Below, one piece after another: positions 17,252-25,993 of a DNA stretch of 64,000 nucleotides. The translations under genes and the position numbers were made by a program. This stretch comes from UBA3006 sp031401235 (GTDB lineage: Bacteria > Actinomycetota > Acidimicrobiia > Acidimicrobiales > Ilumatobacteraceae): the NCBI GenBank assembly GCA_031401235.1, contig JANNRJ010000036.1, positions 1 through 64,000 of the forward strand, given 5' to 3'. Every line of letters begins with the position of its first letter. The stretch's first letter is position 1. The notes under the pieces were generated by a model. That model was not told the origin of the DNA, ran no database searches, and saw only the letters and a program-made list of their open reading frames with translations.

Positions 17252-18067
17252 TCAGACTGCATCGGCGATACACCGAACGACGACGATGCGCCCTTCGTCG
17301 ACATTGCGCTTGAGATTTGCGCCTTTCACCGGCATGTTGGGTATAAGTAAGTGAATCCCAAGTGGTGTTCGAACCGGAGGTGATTCACTTAGGAGTGCGT
17401 AAAATTTGACGGCCTCCTGAGTGAGATCTTCCCAGACGCGTACGGTAAATCCAGCGGCCGTAACTTTGGTCCGAGTTTCGTCGACCGTGGCAAGGAAACT
17501 CGTTGCTTGACTGTCGGCCCATGGAACCGGAAAGTGGATCGGCTGACTTTGTCCAGCGAGAATATCGAAGAAAGCAAGCCGACCACCCACTTTTACTACG
17601 CGGCGCATTTCCGAATAGAGTTTCGTTTTGTCACTAATGTTCATCGTCACGTGCTGTGTCCACACAACGTCGAACGAGTCGTTCTCGAATGGAAGGTCAA
17701 GAGCATTTCCTTGTTGAATTTTCACCTTGTCGGCTAAACCAACGCGGCGAGTGAGATCTTTAGCAACCTCACACAATTCCGCAGTCAAGTCGACACCGGT
17801 GACATGACATCCGTATCGTCGGGCAAGGAAACGAGCTGGTCCGCCCAAACCGCTACCAACGTCGAGCACTTTATCACTGGAAGTGATTTTCGCAGCCTCT
17901 GCTAAGGCGATGGTGGCCGGACGTCCAAGCGTATGGAACTCTTCAGCCGGAGTGAGCGCCTCCGGGTCCAAATTGTCAGGGTCGAAACCGGATTCAACGA
18001 CTGCTGCCAACACTGCTTCTTGCAAGTGGCCGACTGTGTAGTGCTTTTGTACTTCGTCTGAGATCAT
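17252..18067 (-). CDS. Class I SAM-dependent methyltransferase
   Basis: 271 residues. SAM motif I is VLDVGSGLGGPARFLARRYG near residue 70, followed by VTGVDLTAE, the post-II motif FDVVWTQHVTMNIS, and RVVKVGGRLAFFDIL. The N-terminal helix (VQKHYTVGHLQEAVLAAV) and overall layout resemble sarcosine/dimethylglycine-type and sterol-type methyltransferases, but the substrate is not decidable. The ATG at 18067 is followed on the same strand by the FAD oxidoreductase. It is divergent from the aminotransferase with about 98 bases between starts. Confidence 0.85.
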   Translation of the reverse strand: MISDEVQKHYTVGHLQEAVLAAVVESGFDPDNLDPEALTPAEEFHTLGRPATIALAEAAKITSSDKVLDVGSGLGGPARFLARRYGCHVTGVDLTAELCEVAKDLTRRVGLADKVKIQQGNALDLPFENDSFDVVWTQHVTMNISDKTKLYSEMRRVVKVGGRLAFFDILAGQSQPIHFPVPWADSQATSFLATVDETRTKVTAAGFTVRVWEDLTQEAVKFYALLSESPPVRTPLGIHLLIPNMPVKGANLKRNVDEGRIVVVRCIADAV

Positions 18068-18165
18068 AAAAAATCTTAGACGAGAATAGTTCGGTGACTT
18101 TCGCTGATATATCTGCGCCCCTTGGTCTGCCTAGGATGTGTGCCAATCACAAAAAGGGAGAATTG

Positions 18166-19362
18166 ATGGAATTGGCAGATCGGCTCGGACGTCTTGGCAC
18201 CGAAACGGCTTTTGCTGTCGCCGCAACTGCCGCCGATTGGTCGTCTCGGGGAAACGAAGTATTTCCATTCCATCTGGGCGATTTGAACCTGCCAACGCCA
18301 TCAAACGTGTCGACAGCAATGCAACGCGCCGTCGCCGAGGGGCGAACCGGTTATTGCCCTAATGCGGGAATTGCCCCGCTCCGGGAGGCACTTGCCGAAT
18401 CGCTTGGTCAGCAACGCCAAGTGAACTTTTGTGCTGAACACGTGGCAGTACAGCCGGGTGGAAAACCGGTGATCGGAAAATTTTTGCGCAGCGTGATGAA
18501 TGCCGGCGACGAGGTGTTGTATCCGAACCCCGGTTTCCCGATATACGAGAGTCAGATTGAGTTCAACGATGGTGTGGCCGTTCCGTACCGATATTTGGAT
18601 TTGGGACACGGATTCAATATCGATCTTGATTATTTGGCCTCCCAAATCACGCCGCGTACGAAAGCAATCATTCTCAATGATCAACAAAATCCGTTGGCCG
18701 CTGAGATGACAGACGCTGAACGAATTGCAATAGCCGACTTGGCAATCAAGCACAATCTGTGGGTGCTCGCCGATGAGGCGTATTACGACATCCGATATGC
18801 CGGGGAAAGCAAGAGCATCGTTTCACTTGCCGGGATGCAAGATCGCACGGTGATTCTGTATACATTTTCCAAGAAATTCGCGATGACTGGCTGGCGCCTT
18901 GGTGCCGCAATTGGACCAACTGAGATCATCGATCGGATTGCCTGTCTGAATACCAATGAAGAAAGTTGTACAACACAATTTGTGCAATGGGCCGGAATCG
19001 AGGCGATAACAGGGGATCAATCTGGTCCTCAAAAAATTCTGTCGACCCTCAAGAGTCGTCGCGATACTGCAATCAGTCACATAAAGTCCATCCCTGGAAT
19101 GCGAGTGCACACGCCCAATAGTGCGTTTTATATTTTCCCGGAAGTGTCAGAAGCAATGGCTCGAACGGGTCATTCTGACGTGACTGAATTTGCACTTGCC
19201 GCATTGCATAACACGGGCGTGTCCTTCTGTACGCGACGTCATTTTGGTCGGCCTCTGAAGGGTGAAATAGGAAATTACATTCGCTTGGCATACAGCGGAA
19301 TCAATGAACCAGAAATTGAGCGAGGCTTGTCGCGATTTGGCGCTTGGATAAGTGCGTCATGA
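18166..19362 (+). CDS. Pyridoxal-phosphate aminotransferase, class I/II
   Basis: Fold type I aminotransferase of 398 residues. The PLP lysine is in TFSKKFAMTGWRLG, the DEAYYD segment carries the Asp and Tyr that hold PLP, and VAVQPGGKPVIGKFL is the phosphate-side loop. The usual NPxNPTG segment reads ILNDQQNPLAAEMT, so the Thr-Gly turn is missing. The start is the ATG at 18166, which has AAGGGAG at 18153-18159 seven bases upstream; the frame itself is open from 18094. The stop overlaps the hydroxyacid dehydrogenase start by 4 bp, suggesting a linked transamination and 2-oxo-acid reduction. Confidence 0.85.
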   Translation: MELADRLGRLGTETAFAVAATAADWSSRGNEVFPFHLGDLNLPTPSNVSTAMQRAVAEGRTGYCPNAGIAPLREALAESLGQQRQVNFCAEHVAVQPGGKPVIGKFLRSVMNAGDEVLYPNPGFPIYESQIEFNDGVAVPYRYLDLGHGFNIDLDYLASQITPRTKAIILNDQQNPLAAEMTDAERIAIADLAIKHNLWVLADEAYYDIRYAGESKSIVSLAGMQDRTVILYTFSKKFAMTGWRLGAAIGPTEIIDRIACLNTNEESCTTQFVQWAGIEAITGDQSGPQKILSTLKSRRDTAISHIKSIPGMRVHTPNSAFYIFPEVSEAMARTGHSDVTEFALAALHNTGVSFCTRRHFGRPLKGEIGNYIRLAYSGINEPEIERGLSRFGAWISAS

Positions 19363-20324
19363 CACAACGGGTCGTCGTAACTGGCAGTATTCCACAAGCG
19401 GGTTTAGATGTATTGACAAGTGCCGGAGTTGCGTTCGAAAACTGGACGGGCAATGTCGCAATGTCACGTGAACAATTGTTGAAGTCGGTACAGGGAGCTG
19501 AAATTCTCGTCACTTTGTTGACCGACAAAATTGACATTGAAGTTTTAGACGCCGCCGGATCACAGCTCAAGGCAGTTTGCAATGTTGCCATTGGCTTCAA
19601 CAACATCGATATAGATGCGTGTACTAAACGCGGAATCATCGTTACCAATACTCCGGGAGTGCTCACTGAAGCGACTGCTGATATTGCCTTGGCCCTGATA
19701 TTGATGGTGACGCGTCGATTGGCCGAAGGTGAGAGAGTAATTCGGAGTCAGACGCCGTGGCAATGGGGAATGCACTACATGTTGGGCTCTGGAATTCAAC
19801 TTAAGCAATTAGGGATCATTGGTATGGGTGCGATCGGGGCGGCAACGGCGCGCCGTGCTCGCGCCTGTGGAATGACAATTGCCTACACTAATCGTCGCAA
19901 AGCTCCAGTTGAACTTGAAATCGAACTGGCAATGGAGCAGTTGTCACTCGATGAATTGTTGGCGACCAGCGATGTGGTGTCGGTGCATTGCCCATTTAAT
20001 GATTCGACATTTCATCTACTTGGAGAATCGCAGTTCGCAACTATGAAAACGTCAGCGTTTTTGATCAATACAGCCCGTGGCCCGATCGTTGACGAAGATG
20101 CGCTTGTTGCCGCATTAGAAAACAGCGAAATCGCCGGTGCAGGTCTTGATGTGTTCGAGCATGAACCAGTGGTTCACCCCGGTTTGTTGAGTCGTGACAA
20201 CGTCGTGCTTCTGCCGCACTTGGGATCGGCCACGACAGAGACGCGTTCAGCGATGGCCAGGCTCGGTGCAAAGAATGCGGTGGCACTCGCCACTGGCGGT
20301 GCACCAATTACTCGAGTGAATTAG
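19359..20324 (+). CDS. D-2-hydroxyacid dehydrogenase (glyoxylate/hydroxypyruvate reductase-like)
   Basis: NAD(P)-dependent reduction of a 2-oxo acid such as glyoxylate or hydroxypyruvate. The 321 residues show the nucleotide motif GIIGMGAIGAATARRA, the catalytic Arg region NTARGPIVDEDALVAAL, the Glu in LDVFEHEP and the catalytic His in LLPHLGSAT. The N-terminal NVAIGFNNIDIDAC is the substrate-side signature. The ATG at 19359 overlaps the aminotransferase stop (ATGA). Pairing with an aminotransferase fits serine/glycine-type metabolism, but the substrate is an inference. Confidence 0.87.
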   Translation: MTQRVVVTGSIPQAGLDVLTSAGVAFENWTGNVAMSREQLLKSVQGAEILVTLLTDKIDIEVLDAAGSQLKAVCNVAIGFNNIDIDACTKRGIIVTNTPGVLTEATADIALALILMVTRRLAEGERVIRSQTPWQWGMHYMLGSGIQLKQLGIIGMGAIGAATARRARACGMTIAYTNRRKAPVELEIELAMEQLSLDELLATSDVVSVHCPFNDSTFHLLGESQFATMKTSAFLINTARGPIVDEDALVAALENSEIAGAGLDVFEHEPVVHPGLLSRDNVVLLPHLGSATTETRSAMARLGAKNAVALATGGAPITRVN

Positions 20325-20339
20325 ATGCGTCGCAAATGC

Positions 20340-21185
20340 CTAAAGCGCCGAGGCATAGCCGACCATCATTAGCGAGATCGCGGCAAGGAAGAGTCCGGCA
20401 GTCTGAGATCGATGAAGTCGTTCATGATCGAATCGAAGTGCTAGCACTACTGTAGAAACAGGGTAAAGAGCCGTTATCACTGCGACGAGCGAGAGCAATC
20501 CATGCCGAACTGACACCAAATAGAGTCCGTTGGCAGTTGTGTCGAGAATCCCGGAAAACAATGCCAGTCTCAACATGTTTCCCCTCAAACTTTCTCGGTG
20601 CTTGAGTATCACCGCAACAATTGCAACGGTCGGAACACTGACAAGGCGTTGACCCACTAGTGGCCACAAACCGCTCTCGGTTGAGGTTTGAGCAAGGCAG
20701 ACAAATATCAGACCAAATCCAACTCCGGCGAGCCCAGCGAGACCGATAGTTTTCCACGAAGTGGGCAGATTGTGGTGATCTAAAACATCGCCTACCAAAG
20801 CAACCGCAATAACTGCGATCAAGATTCCCGGATAAGCAATGATCGCTGGGCGTTCTCCTTGGACAAGTCCGATTAGCACCGGGATACTCAACCCAACAAC
20901 TGCGGAAACGGGTGCAATTATTGTCATCGCTCCACGCGACATGGCGCGATAAAACGCAAGCAACGCGATTGCCCCGCCAAGACCACCTAGTCCGCTCCAC
21001 ACCCAATCGTTAATTGATGGCAACGGAGCGCCAGTGAGGGGCACAACAATAAGCAACAAGATGAGAGCAGTTGATTGTCCGATGAATGTCACGGATTCCG
21101 CGGGTGCATCACGTGTCGCTCGACCACCTGCGTAATCGGCGATGCCATACGCCACTGCAGCACCGATGGCGAGGAAGAGAAACAC
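20340..21185 (-). CDS. DMT-superfamily (EamA) transporter
   Basis: Membrane exporter or permease of 281 residues with about ten hydrophobic helices in two EamA repeats. It begins MFLFLAIGAAVAYGIADYAG, and the second repeat starts near GLAGLAGVGFGLIFV. EamA proteins export metabolites such as amino acids; the substrate is unknown here. It is convergent with the 2-hydroxyacid dehydrogenase gene (15-base gap) and divergent from the DUF554 gene. Confidence 0.85.
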   Translation of the reverse strand: MFLFLAIGAAVAYGIADYAGGRATRDAPAESVTFIGQSTALILLLIVVPLTGAPLPSINDWVWSGLGGLGGAIALLAFYRAMSRGAMTIIAPVSAVVGLSIPVLIGLVQGERPAIIAYPGILIAVIAVALVGDVLDHHNLPTSWKTIGLAGLAGVGFGLIFVCLAQTSTESGLWPLVGQRLVSVPTVAIVAVILKHRESLRGNMLRLALFSGILDTTANGLYLVSVRHGLLSLVAVITALYPVSTVVLALRFDHERLHRSQTAGLFLAAISLMMVGYASAL

Positions 21186-21237
21186 TGCGGCAAAGGTACA
21201 CGCTCAAAATGGTGGGTTCTAGACATCTGCCAGACAT

Positions 21238-21969
21238 ATGCAGATAGCGTCAGTCCTCGTGCGCGGGCTGGGAACACTTATTAACACTGCAACCGTGCTT
21301 GTTGGTGGAGGTGTTGGTTTACTGATCGGTGACCGAATCACCGACCGGCTGCGAACCACTGTGGTTCAGGTGATTGGCCTCACTGTTATGGCACTGGGCT
21401 TACGCGATGCCATGAGTACACACAACATGGTCTTTCCACTTGTCGGGATGGTGCTTGGAGCAATCATCGGCGAACTACTCAATATCGAGGGTGGACTTGA
21501 GGCAATTGGTGTGAAATTGCGAAATAGATTTGCGCGCGCCGGTACAGATCACAAATTTGTGGAAGGGTTCGTCACGTCAACTTTGCTGTTTTGCATTGGT
21601 CCGCTCACGATTCTTGGTGCAATCGAAGATGCCAGTGGACGGACTCCCCAGTTGTACATCATTAAGGGAACACTTGACGGTTTTATGACAGTGATACTCA
21701 CTGCCGTATACGGAATCGGTGCAATATTTGCCGCGGTCAGTGTTTTTGTCGTGCAAGGAACGCTGACTATTTTTGGTACCGGAATCGACTCATTGCTCAC
21801 CGACAGAATGCGAGTCGAACTCTTCGCCGCCGGTGGCATCGCGGTAATGGCAATAGGAATCAATCTGTTAGAAATCAAGAAAATTCGGCTCGGTTCATTG
21901 CTACCTGGACTGCTCATCACGCCTTTGTTGGTGTGGCTGTTTGCCGTCCCCGGCGGGATCCTGCACTAG
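21238..21969 (+). CDS. DUF554 (YqgA-type) membrane protein
   Basis: 243 residues, mostly hydrophobic, with six or seven membrane segments. DUF554 features are GLGTLINTATVLVGGGVGLL at the N-terminus, GLRDAMSTHNM, GAIIGELLNIE, FVTSTLLFCIGPLTILGAI, and GGIAVMAIGINLLEIKKI near the end. Suggested as a transporter-like family, function unproven. The ATG at 21238 is used; it lies 52 bases from the divergent DMT gene. Confidence 0.88.
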   Translation: MQIASVLVRGLGTLINTATVLVGGGVGLLIGDRITDRLRTTVVQVIGLTVMALGLRDAMSTHNMVFPLVGMVLGAIIGELLNIEGGLEAIGVKLRNRFARAGTDHKFVEGFVTSTLLFCIGPLTILGAIEDASGRTPQLYIIKGTLDGFMTVILTAVYGIGAIFAAVSVFVVQGTLTIFGTGIDSLLTDRMRVELFAAGGIAVMAIGINLLEIKKIRLGSLLPGLLITPLLVWLFAVPGGILH

Positions 21970-21985
21970 GTCGGCGCAAAGTCCC

Positions 21986-22714
21986 ATGTGTGGTCGTTTT
22001 GTTTCCACTTCTAGTGCCGCAGATGTCGCTGAGGCATTTGAGGCGATGGTCAGGGCAGTAGATGTTGCTCCCAACTACAACATTGCTCCAACAGCCACGA
22101 TCTACGGTGTGGTGGGATCCGACAAGCAACGATTTGTGGAAAATTTTTCGTGGGGATTGGTTCCGGTGTGGGCCAAGGATCGCTCCCGAGCGGCCAGTCT
22201 GATCAATGCCCGATCAGAGACGATTGCAGAAAAGCCATCGTTTCGTGGCCTACTCAAACATCATCGGTGTGTCGTGCCACTCACTGGATACTACGAATGG
22301 ATGTCGGTGGAGGTTCCTGGAGTAGCCAAGGCGTTTAAACAGCCTTACTACTTCACACCCACGACATCAACACTGTTCGCAGTCGCGGGATTGTGGACCA
22401 CATGGCGCGAACCCGGGTCTTCCATGGAAGCGCCTGTATTGCACAGTTGCGTGTTGATCACTACGGATGCGAATAAGACTGTGTCTGCAATCCACAACCG
22501 GATGCCGGTTTTGCTGGATCGTGATGCCATTGATGAATGGATCAGTGACGATGAACTCGCTCCACTGCACCTGCTCCGACCAGCCGCAAACGACATTCTG
22601 TCGACGGTCAAAGTGGGAACCGCTGTAAATAGCACTCGCAATCGGGGGCCTCAACTTATTGAACCGATTGACGGAGAATTAACCGATTTACCTGGCTCAG
22701 AGACTTTATTCTGA
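21986..22714 (+). CDS. SOS response-associated peptidase (SRAP, YedK/HMCES family)
   Basis: Crosslinks covalently to abasic sites in single-stranded DNA to shield them. The catalytic residues are visible: Cys2 in MCGRFVS, the Asn in APNYNIAPT, the Glu in LTGYYEWM and the His in IHNRMPVLL; the SLINARSETIAEKPSF motif is also there. The frame is open from 21941, but chemistry requires Cys at position 2, so the ATG at 21986 is the start. The 242 residues match the family. The 3' end overlaps the convergent HIT gene by 9 bases. Confidence 0.93.
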   Translation: MCGRFVSTSSAADVAEAFEAMVRAVDVAPNYNIAPTATIYGVVGSDKQRFVENFSWGLVPVWAKDRSRAASLINARSETIAEKPSFRGLLKHHRCVVPLTGYYEWMSVEVPGVAKAFKQPYYFTPTTSTLFAVAGLWTTWREPGSSMEAPVLHSCVLITTDANKTVSAIHNRMPVLLDRDAIDEWISDDELAPLHLLRPAANDILSTVKVGTAVNSTRNRGPQLIEPIDGELTDLPGSETLF

Positions 22715-23110
22715 TTCCTTCATGGCGGCGATAATTCGGTTGGCCGCTGATTCAATTTCGTGTACAGGAACATCTTGAGCCGCGTTTTCGAAACTCATGT
22801 CGGCCATTGAGTTTGTCGGAATCAAATGCAAGTGACAGTGGGGGATTTCATAGCCGGCAATGATCAGTCCAATGCGTTTGCAGGCGAAGGCGAGATGTTG
22901 AGCCTTGCCAATTCGCGCGGCGACGCCAAACAGATGGACCGAGAGCTCTCCAGACATATCTGGCCAATGATCGATTTCTTCGATCGGCAGGACAAGTGCA
23001 TGTCCTTGGGTAATCGGGTTGATGGTCATAAATGAAACACATAACGGATCTCGGTAAATAAACGTGCCTGGTAGCTCACCATTGATTATTCGAGTAAAAA
23101 GGGTTGGCAT
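22706..23110 (-). CDS. HIT family nucleotide-binding hydrolase
   Basis: 134 residues of the histidine-triad superfamily, hydrolases or transferases acting on nucleoside phosphates. The triad motif HCHLHLIP is present, and the N-terminal FTRIINGELPGTFIYRDP plus INPITQGHALVLP match HINT-type proteins. The open frame reaches 23185 but overlaps the SDR gene, and MPTLFTRIINGE at 23110 is the standard family N-terminus. It lies 11 bases after the SDR stop, so the two are co-transcribed, and it overlaps the SRAP gene tail to tail. Confidence 0.92.
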   Translation of the reverse strand: MPTLFTRIINGELPGTFIYRDPLCVSFMTINPITQGHALVLPIEEIDHWPDMSGELSVHLFGVAARIGKAQHLAFACKRIGLIIAGYEIPHCHLHLIPTNSMADMSFENAAQDVPVHEIESAANRIIAAMKESE

Positions 23111-23121
23111 TGGACTCGTAC

Positions 23122-23946
23122 CTAGCTGTATCCGCCAGAGGCCGTAAAGACATCTCCTGTGCAGTAACTGCTCTCTGATCCACACAAGAAACGCACCAGT
23201 TCAGCAATCTCTTCGGCTCGCCCCATGCGACCCATGCCGATACGGGATTTGATGATGCCTTTGAGTTTGTCGCCGAATGGGTCGAGCAGTGGAGTATCGA
23301 TCCATCCTGGACACACTGCGTTTACTCGGACTCCGAAGCCAGCTGTCTCTTCGGCAACAGATTTGGTGAGGGAGATGATTCCGGCCTTCGCTGCCGCGTA
23401 GTGAGGGGCGCTAGCGGCATGGCTCAATCCGAGAATGGACGAAATATTAACGATTGCACCGTGTCGTGCGGGAACCATATGTCGAAGCGCACCGCGACAG
23501 CCATAGAAGGTGCCGTAGAGGTGGACCTTGAGCATCCGATCCCAGTCCTGATCAGAAATATCGGCGAGATAACTCACCGATTGCAAACCCCCGATATCAC
23601 CTTCAAAGCGCCTCATCTGATTGGCTATTGACGCATCTAATTTGGCCTCGTTGCTAGGTGGCGCTATGCCAGCGTTATTAATCATGATGTCCAAGTGGCC
23701 ATGTTGAGTTACGACTGCATCAACCATCGCATCCATACTCGTTGAGTCAGCCACATCGACCATGTACGGGGTTCCATTAATTTCGCTGGCCACGTGCTTC
23801 GCATTTTCAGCGTTGATGTCGACAACGGCAACGAGTGCCCCGTCCTTGGATAAACGCCTAGCAAAAGCCTCTCCCAATCCTGATCCCGCACCGGTGATGA
23901 TTGCTACGGCACCGTCAATATTCTCGGGAAACGGTTTGGTCGCCAT
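23122..23946 (-). CDS. Short-chain dehydrogenase/reductase
   Basis: NAD(P)-dependent oxidoreductase of 274 residues. The cofactor motif TGAGSGLGEAFARRL, the NNAG motif in MINNAGIAPP, the catalytic Ser in NISSILGLSH and the YAAAKAG (YxxxK) active site are present. The PG motif after the active site reads VNAVCPGWIDTPLL. An Asp in VAVVDINAENA after strand 2 suggests NAD preference. A stretch about residues 103-125 between NNAG and the active site is longer than in minimal SDRs. Substrate unknown. Confidence 0.9.
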   Translation of the reverse strand: MATKPFPENIDGAVAIITGAGSGLGEAFARRLSKDGALVAVVDINAENAKHVASEINGTPYMVDVADSTSMDAMVDAVVTQHGHLDIMINNAGIAPPSNEAKLDASIANQMRRFEGDIGGLQSVSYLADISDQDWDRMLKVHLYGTFYGCRGALRHMVPARHGAIVNISSILGLSHAASAPHYAAAKAGIISLTKSVAEETAGFGVRVNAVCPGWIDTPLLDPFGDKLKGIIKSRIGMGRMGRAEEIAELVRFLCGSESSYCTGDVFTASGGYS

Positions 23947-23990
23947 CTCACGATCGTAGGTGAAGCGATGGCTTGTAGTCTTTTTGGGTG

Positions 23991-24590
23991 ATGCCTGAGA
24001 TCCAGACTCGAAATTTGCTCACCGTTCCTAATCTGATTACTGCTATTCGACTGGCGTGTTTGCCGGTATTTCTATGGCTTTTGTTTGGACGCGAGGATCA
24101 CGCTCAGGCCGCTGTATTGCTCGGTGTGCTGGGAATTACGGATTGGGTCGACGGGTGGATTGCCCGAAGATTCAACCAGTGCAGTGATTTCGGGGCCATC
24201 TTTGATCCCGCTACGGATCGGGTTTTGTTCATTGTCGGCACCGGGGCGGTATTGGTTAATGGCGCGATTCCCCCCTGGTTTGGATTGGCGATCATTCTTC
24301 GAGAGAGTTTAGTTAGCGCGGTGATGGTGATTGCCACACTTTTTGGCATGCGCCGATTTGAGGTCAGTTTGCTCGGTAAGCGGTACACGTTTCTCTTGAT
24401 GATGGCAGTCCCATTACTCCTGCTTGGATCAAGTGATCATGTGACGGCCTCACTGGCCGAAGTAACTGGGTGGGTTCTTGGAATACCCGGGCTGTTGCTG
24501 TGTTATTTCACTGCGTTTGCCTACATCCCAAAAATTCGGGAAAATCTGGCAATTGGTCGTGAGCAGCGCAAATCGGTCAGGGACAGTTAA
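23991..24590 (+). CDS. CDP-alcohol phosphatidyltransferase (PgsA-like)
   Basis: Membrane enzyme that joins a CDP-diacylglycerol phosphatidyl group to an alcohol. The family signature D-x2-DG-x2-AR-x8-G-x3-D-x3-D is fully present, starting at DWVDGWIARRF and ending FGAIFDPATDR. About six hydrophobic helices and an N-terminal NLLTVPNLITAIRLACLPVF match PgsA-type proteins. Phosphatidylglycerophosphate synthase is likely; other alcohol acceptors are possible. A GTG precedes the chosen ATG directly. In mycobacteria a pgsA homologue also lies near this FHA/MerR block. Confidence 0.87.
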   Translation: MPEIQTRNLLTVPNLITAIRLACLPVFLWLLFGREDHAQAAVLLGVLGITDWVDGWIARRFNQCSDFGAIFDPATDRVLFIVGTGAVLVNGAIPPWFGLAIILRESLVSAVMVIATLFGMRRFEVSLLGKRYTFLLMMAVPLLLLGSSDHVTASLAEVTGWVLGIPGLLLCYFTAFAYIPKIRENLAIGREQRKSVRDS

Positions 24591-24680
24591 TCGTCGTGTT
24601 CAGAAGCGGTATTGTGGAGGCGTTCAACCTCAACCTGATAGAGAGACCAAGTTGTTTGCATCTTCTTGCTGTGATGGATT

Positions 24681-25172
24681 GTGAGTTACATCTTTTGTAA
24701 CTCGTGTGGGCATCGCAACCCACCAGTGTCGAGTTTTTGTTCGGCCTGTGGAGGAGTATTGGACCTGCCCGAACAACGCACAATTGTGCTTGCCAAGACA
24801 GATCCTCTTCAAGATGCGCCAGGTGCTTCTGACAATGTGCACATCACAATTACGGATTCACCATCGGGACAAGGATTGCTGGTGGTGCGGTCTGGTGATC
24901 AAACTGGAGAGCGTTTTGCGCTCGATGATCATCTCGTCTCGATAGGACGTCACCCAGATAGCACCATTTACTTGGATGACGTAACCGTTTCGCGTCGCCA
25001 CGCTGAAGTGCGTCACGTGGCGGGAGCCTATGTGGTGCGTGACTTGGGATCGTTGAATGGTACATATGTCGCTCAAGAGCGAATCGAGGAACGACGATTG
25101 ATGCATGGCGATGAATTGCAAATTGGAAAATATCGAATGGTATTCCTTGACGGTGCTGAAGTCGTGGCGTGA
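24681..25172 (+). CDS. FHA-domain protein with N-terminal zinc ribbon (GarA-like position)
   Basis: 163 residues. Cys 6/9/20/23 form a zinc ribbon (FCNSCG and FCSACG). The C-terminal FHA domain has SIGRHPDSTIYLDDVTVSRRH and DLGSLNGTYV, the phosphothreonine-binding loops. Position and domain match GarA/OdhI, which inhibit 2-oxoglutarate enzymes when unphosphorylated. The N-terminal ETT-type phosphosite of GarA is not seen and the zinc ribbon stands in its place. The start is a GTG at 24681. It heads the FHA-FtsR-BFN-MerR block. Confidence 0.88.
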   Translation: MSYIFCNSCGHRNPPVSSFCSACGGVLDLPEQRTIVLAKTDPLQDAPGASDNVHITITDSPSGQGLLVVRSGDQTGERFALDDHLVSIGRHPDSTIYLDDVTVSRRHAEVRHVAGAYVVRDLGSLNGTYVAQERIEERRLMHGDELQIGKYRMVFLDGAEVVA

Positions 25173-25187
25173 CGAAGTGTGTCGTTA

Positions 25188-25964
25188 ATGAGTGACAAAA
25201 ACTACTTTTCCATTGGCGAAGTTCTCGGACTACTTTTGGAGGAATTTCCGGATATCACAATTTCAAAGATTCGATTTCTAGAGAGTCAGGGTCTCATCGA
25301 ACCGGAGCGATCTGCTTCGGGATACCGAAAGTTCAGCGAAACCGAGATCGAGCGACTGAGATTCATTTTGCGTGAACAGCGCGAAAAGTATCTTCCGCTC
25401 AAAGTTATTCGAACTCGTCTCGAAGGTGACACCAGTGACGGCGCAGAGCGGCCGTTTGATAATTCGGCGCCACGCGGAATCCGCAATGTGTCAACTCCCA
25501 GCGTTCACCCTGCGGCAAGGAAGTCGATCGCCCGAGCACCAGCGGCGCCTGCTCGGTCAACGGCCAAGAAGCGAGACGATACTTCATCGTTAACTCGTTC
25601 AGAGTTATTGAATGAGCTACTCGTCAGCCCCGCATTGCTCAAGGATTTGACCGCATCTGGACTTATCAAGCCACGGGTTGTCGGTGACGTTGAGTTGTAT
25701 TCAGCCTCTGATCGAGACATCGTGGCAGTGGCGTCAAAATTTCTTGAACTCGGTATCGATGTTCGTCACTTGAAAGGCTGGAAACACTCCGCCGACAGGG
25801 AAATCGCTCTATTTGAGCAACGGATTGTTCCGTTACTTCGCCAACGAAATCCCGCTTCTAGAGATAATGCGTTGGTGTTGTTGAATGAGTTGATGGAATT
25901 GGGTGAGCAATTGCGTTCGGCGCTCGTTGCTGCTGGATCTCGTCAATACACCGACGGTCGATAG
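25188..25964 (+). CDS. ftsR: MerR-family transcriptional regulator, FtsR-like
   Basis: 258 residues. The N-terminal MerR helix-turn-helix includes YFSIGEVLGLLLEEFPDITISKIRFLE (seen in the core IGEVLGLLLEEF), then GLIEPERSASGYRKFS and ERLRFILREQREKYLPLKVI. The long C-terminal part holds a second effector/HTH-like region. In corynebacteria the orthologue activates ftsZ. The order directly after the FHA gene and before BFN matches the mycobacterial Rv1827-Rv1830 block. A GTG at 25179 precedes the chosen ATG at 25188. Confidence 0.88.
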   Translation: MSDKNYFSIGEVLGLLLEEFPDITISKIRFLESQGLIEPERSASGYRKFSETEIERLRFILREQREKYLPLKVIRTRLEGDTSDGAERPFDNSAPRGIRNVSTPSVHPAARKSIARAPAAPARSTAKKRDDTSSLTRSELLNELLVSPALLKDLTASGLIKPRVVGDVELYSASDRDIVAVASKFLELGIDVRHLKGWKHSADREIALFEQRIVPLLRQRNPASRDNALVLLNELMELGEQLRSALVAAGSRQYTDGR

Positions 25965-25993
25965 GGGCAAACGGCGGCGGTACGATTTAATAC

